From the IMG/VR virus record IMGVR_UViG_3300036851_000164, positions 1 to 46,773 of that record: a DNA stretch of 46,773 nt, one strand, 5' to 3'. How positions within the stretch are numbered: the stretch's first letter is position 1; the number at the start of each line of letters is the position of its first letter. Origin of the DNA: a virus. The translations under genes and the position numbers were made by a program. The notes beneath the pieces were generated by a model. It did no database searches. It saw only the letters and a list, made by a program, of their open reading frames with translations, and was not told the DNA's origin. Shown in pieces: positions 46,432 to 46,773 of this stretch.

Positions 46432-46773
46432 GGCTTCCCCTTAGAGAGCTTGGCGAGGAGGGCGCGGGCGAGCGCAATATTGTGGCAGAGCGCGGCATTG
46501 TCGGCAGGTTCAGTCACCCGGCGCAAAATTTCAAACGCCTCTCCAATCGCCTCCGCCGCGACGAACGGATCATCTGGGCAGAGGGAAGTCAGCGCGTTCC
46601 AAGCAATCTCGACAAATTTGGCGTTTGCTTCCCATTCGTCTTGCGAACCGTCATCGCCGCGCCCAAACTCGGCAAGCATCCGCTTCCGATGGCCTTTCCG
46701 ATTTATCAACCACAAGCGCGGCCATCGACCCGCAGGGCAAAACTGATCGGCCGTTACCATTCCCTCCGTCACG
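46428..46773 (-). CDS. Hypothetical protein, 3' part (gene starts at 144 across the circular join)
   Basis: C-terminal part of the 120-residue protein begun at 1-144. Features are DEWEANAKFVEIAWNALTSL and EAFEILRRVTEPADNAALCH, helical and acidic, with a basic end. The stop overlaps the ATG of the next gene. The bases 46647-46773 duplicate 1-127. Confidence 0.75.
   Translation of the reverse strand, partial: VTEGMVTADQFCPAGRWPRLWLINRKGHRKRMLAEFGRGDDGSQDEWEANAKFVEIAWNALTSLCPDDPFVAAEAIGEAFEILRRVTEPADNAALCHNIALARALLAKLSKGKP
46647..46773. repeat. 127-bp terminal direct repeat, right copy
   Basis: Identical to 1-127; see that entry. Unique circular length about 46,646 bp. Confidence 0.95.

Overview
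The window is the whole genome of a temperate, tailed, podovirus-like phage (or excised prophage) of an alphaproteobacterium, probably of rhizobial type. The first and last 127 bases are identical, so the contig closes into a circle of about 46,646 bp, and one gene runs across the join. The host guess rests on a GcrA-type sigma-interacting domain, a GapR-like protein and the GC-rich coding style. The phage call rests on small and large terminase, portal, an N4-gp56-type capsid protein, ejection proteins, endolysin and integrase. No computation was run; family names come from reading translations and motifs.

Layout. (1) Leftward early operon: from promoter PL (7095-7123) through two genes carrying odd palindromic elements, then small genes, an ERF annealing protein, a lambda/YqaJ exonuclease, an HNH protein and more small genes, across the circular join, ending with an excisionase-like gene and integrase at 43632. 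Several genes here are too short for routine calling but are held by 4-base start/stop overlaps. (2) Immunity region (7095-7997): an XRE repressor between two operator clusters with mirrored spacing, and a divergent Cro-like gene that looks leaderless. (3) Rightward early operon (7731-13642): a DNA-binding-type protein, a GcrA sigma-domain protein, a GapR-like protein, RusA, a C5 methyltransferase overprinted by a second long frame, HNH, replication genes and a DUF6362-like late regulator candidate. (4) Four small leftward genes plus an XRE regulator (13751-15744), several with a repeated 5' leader hairpin. (5) Late operon (15890-43545): small terminase, tail-fibre-like proteins, a cargo block of glycosyltransferases, a radical SAM enzyme and a methyltransferase, then large terminase, portal, scaffold, capsid, connector/tail and ejection proteins, a second fibre, a PAS-domain protein and the lysis genes. 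(6) attP (43657-43705) is the 3' part of a tRNA-Val(GAC) gene, flanked by paired 11-bp arm-type repeats. It also encodes the integrase C-terminus.

The strongest undescribed signal is a family of nine palindromic elements (5174-6838). Each has exactly 30 nt between its arms. A core reading TGATGCCCA on the coding strand sits at a fixed place in that 30 nt, while the arms differ from copy to copy yet stay complementary. Eight of nine are read in the same frame, as a Gly-Gln/His-x3-Asp-Ala/Thr-Gln peptide, inside two adjacent phage genes, one of which resembles the C-terminal half of IS110 transposases.
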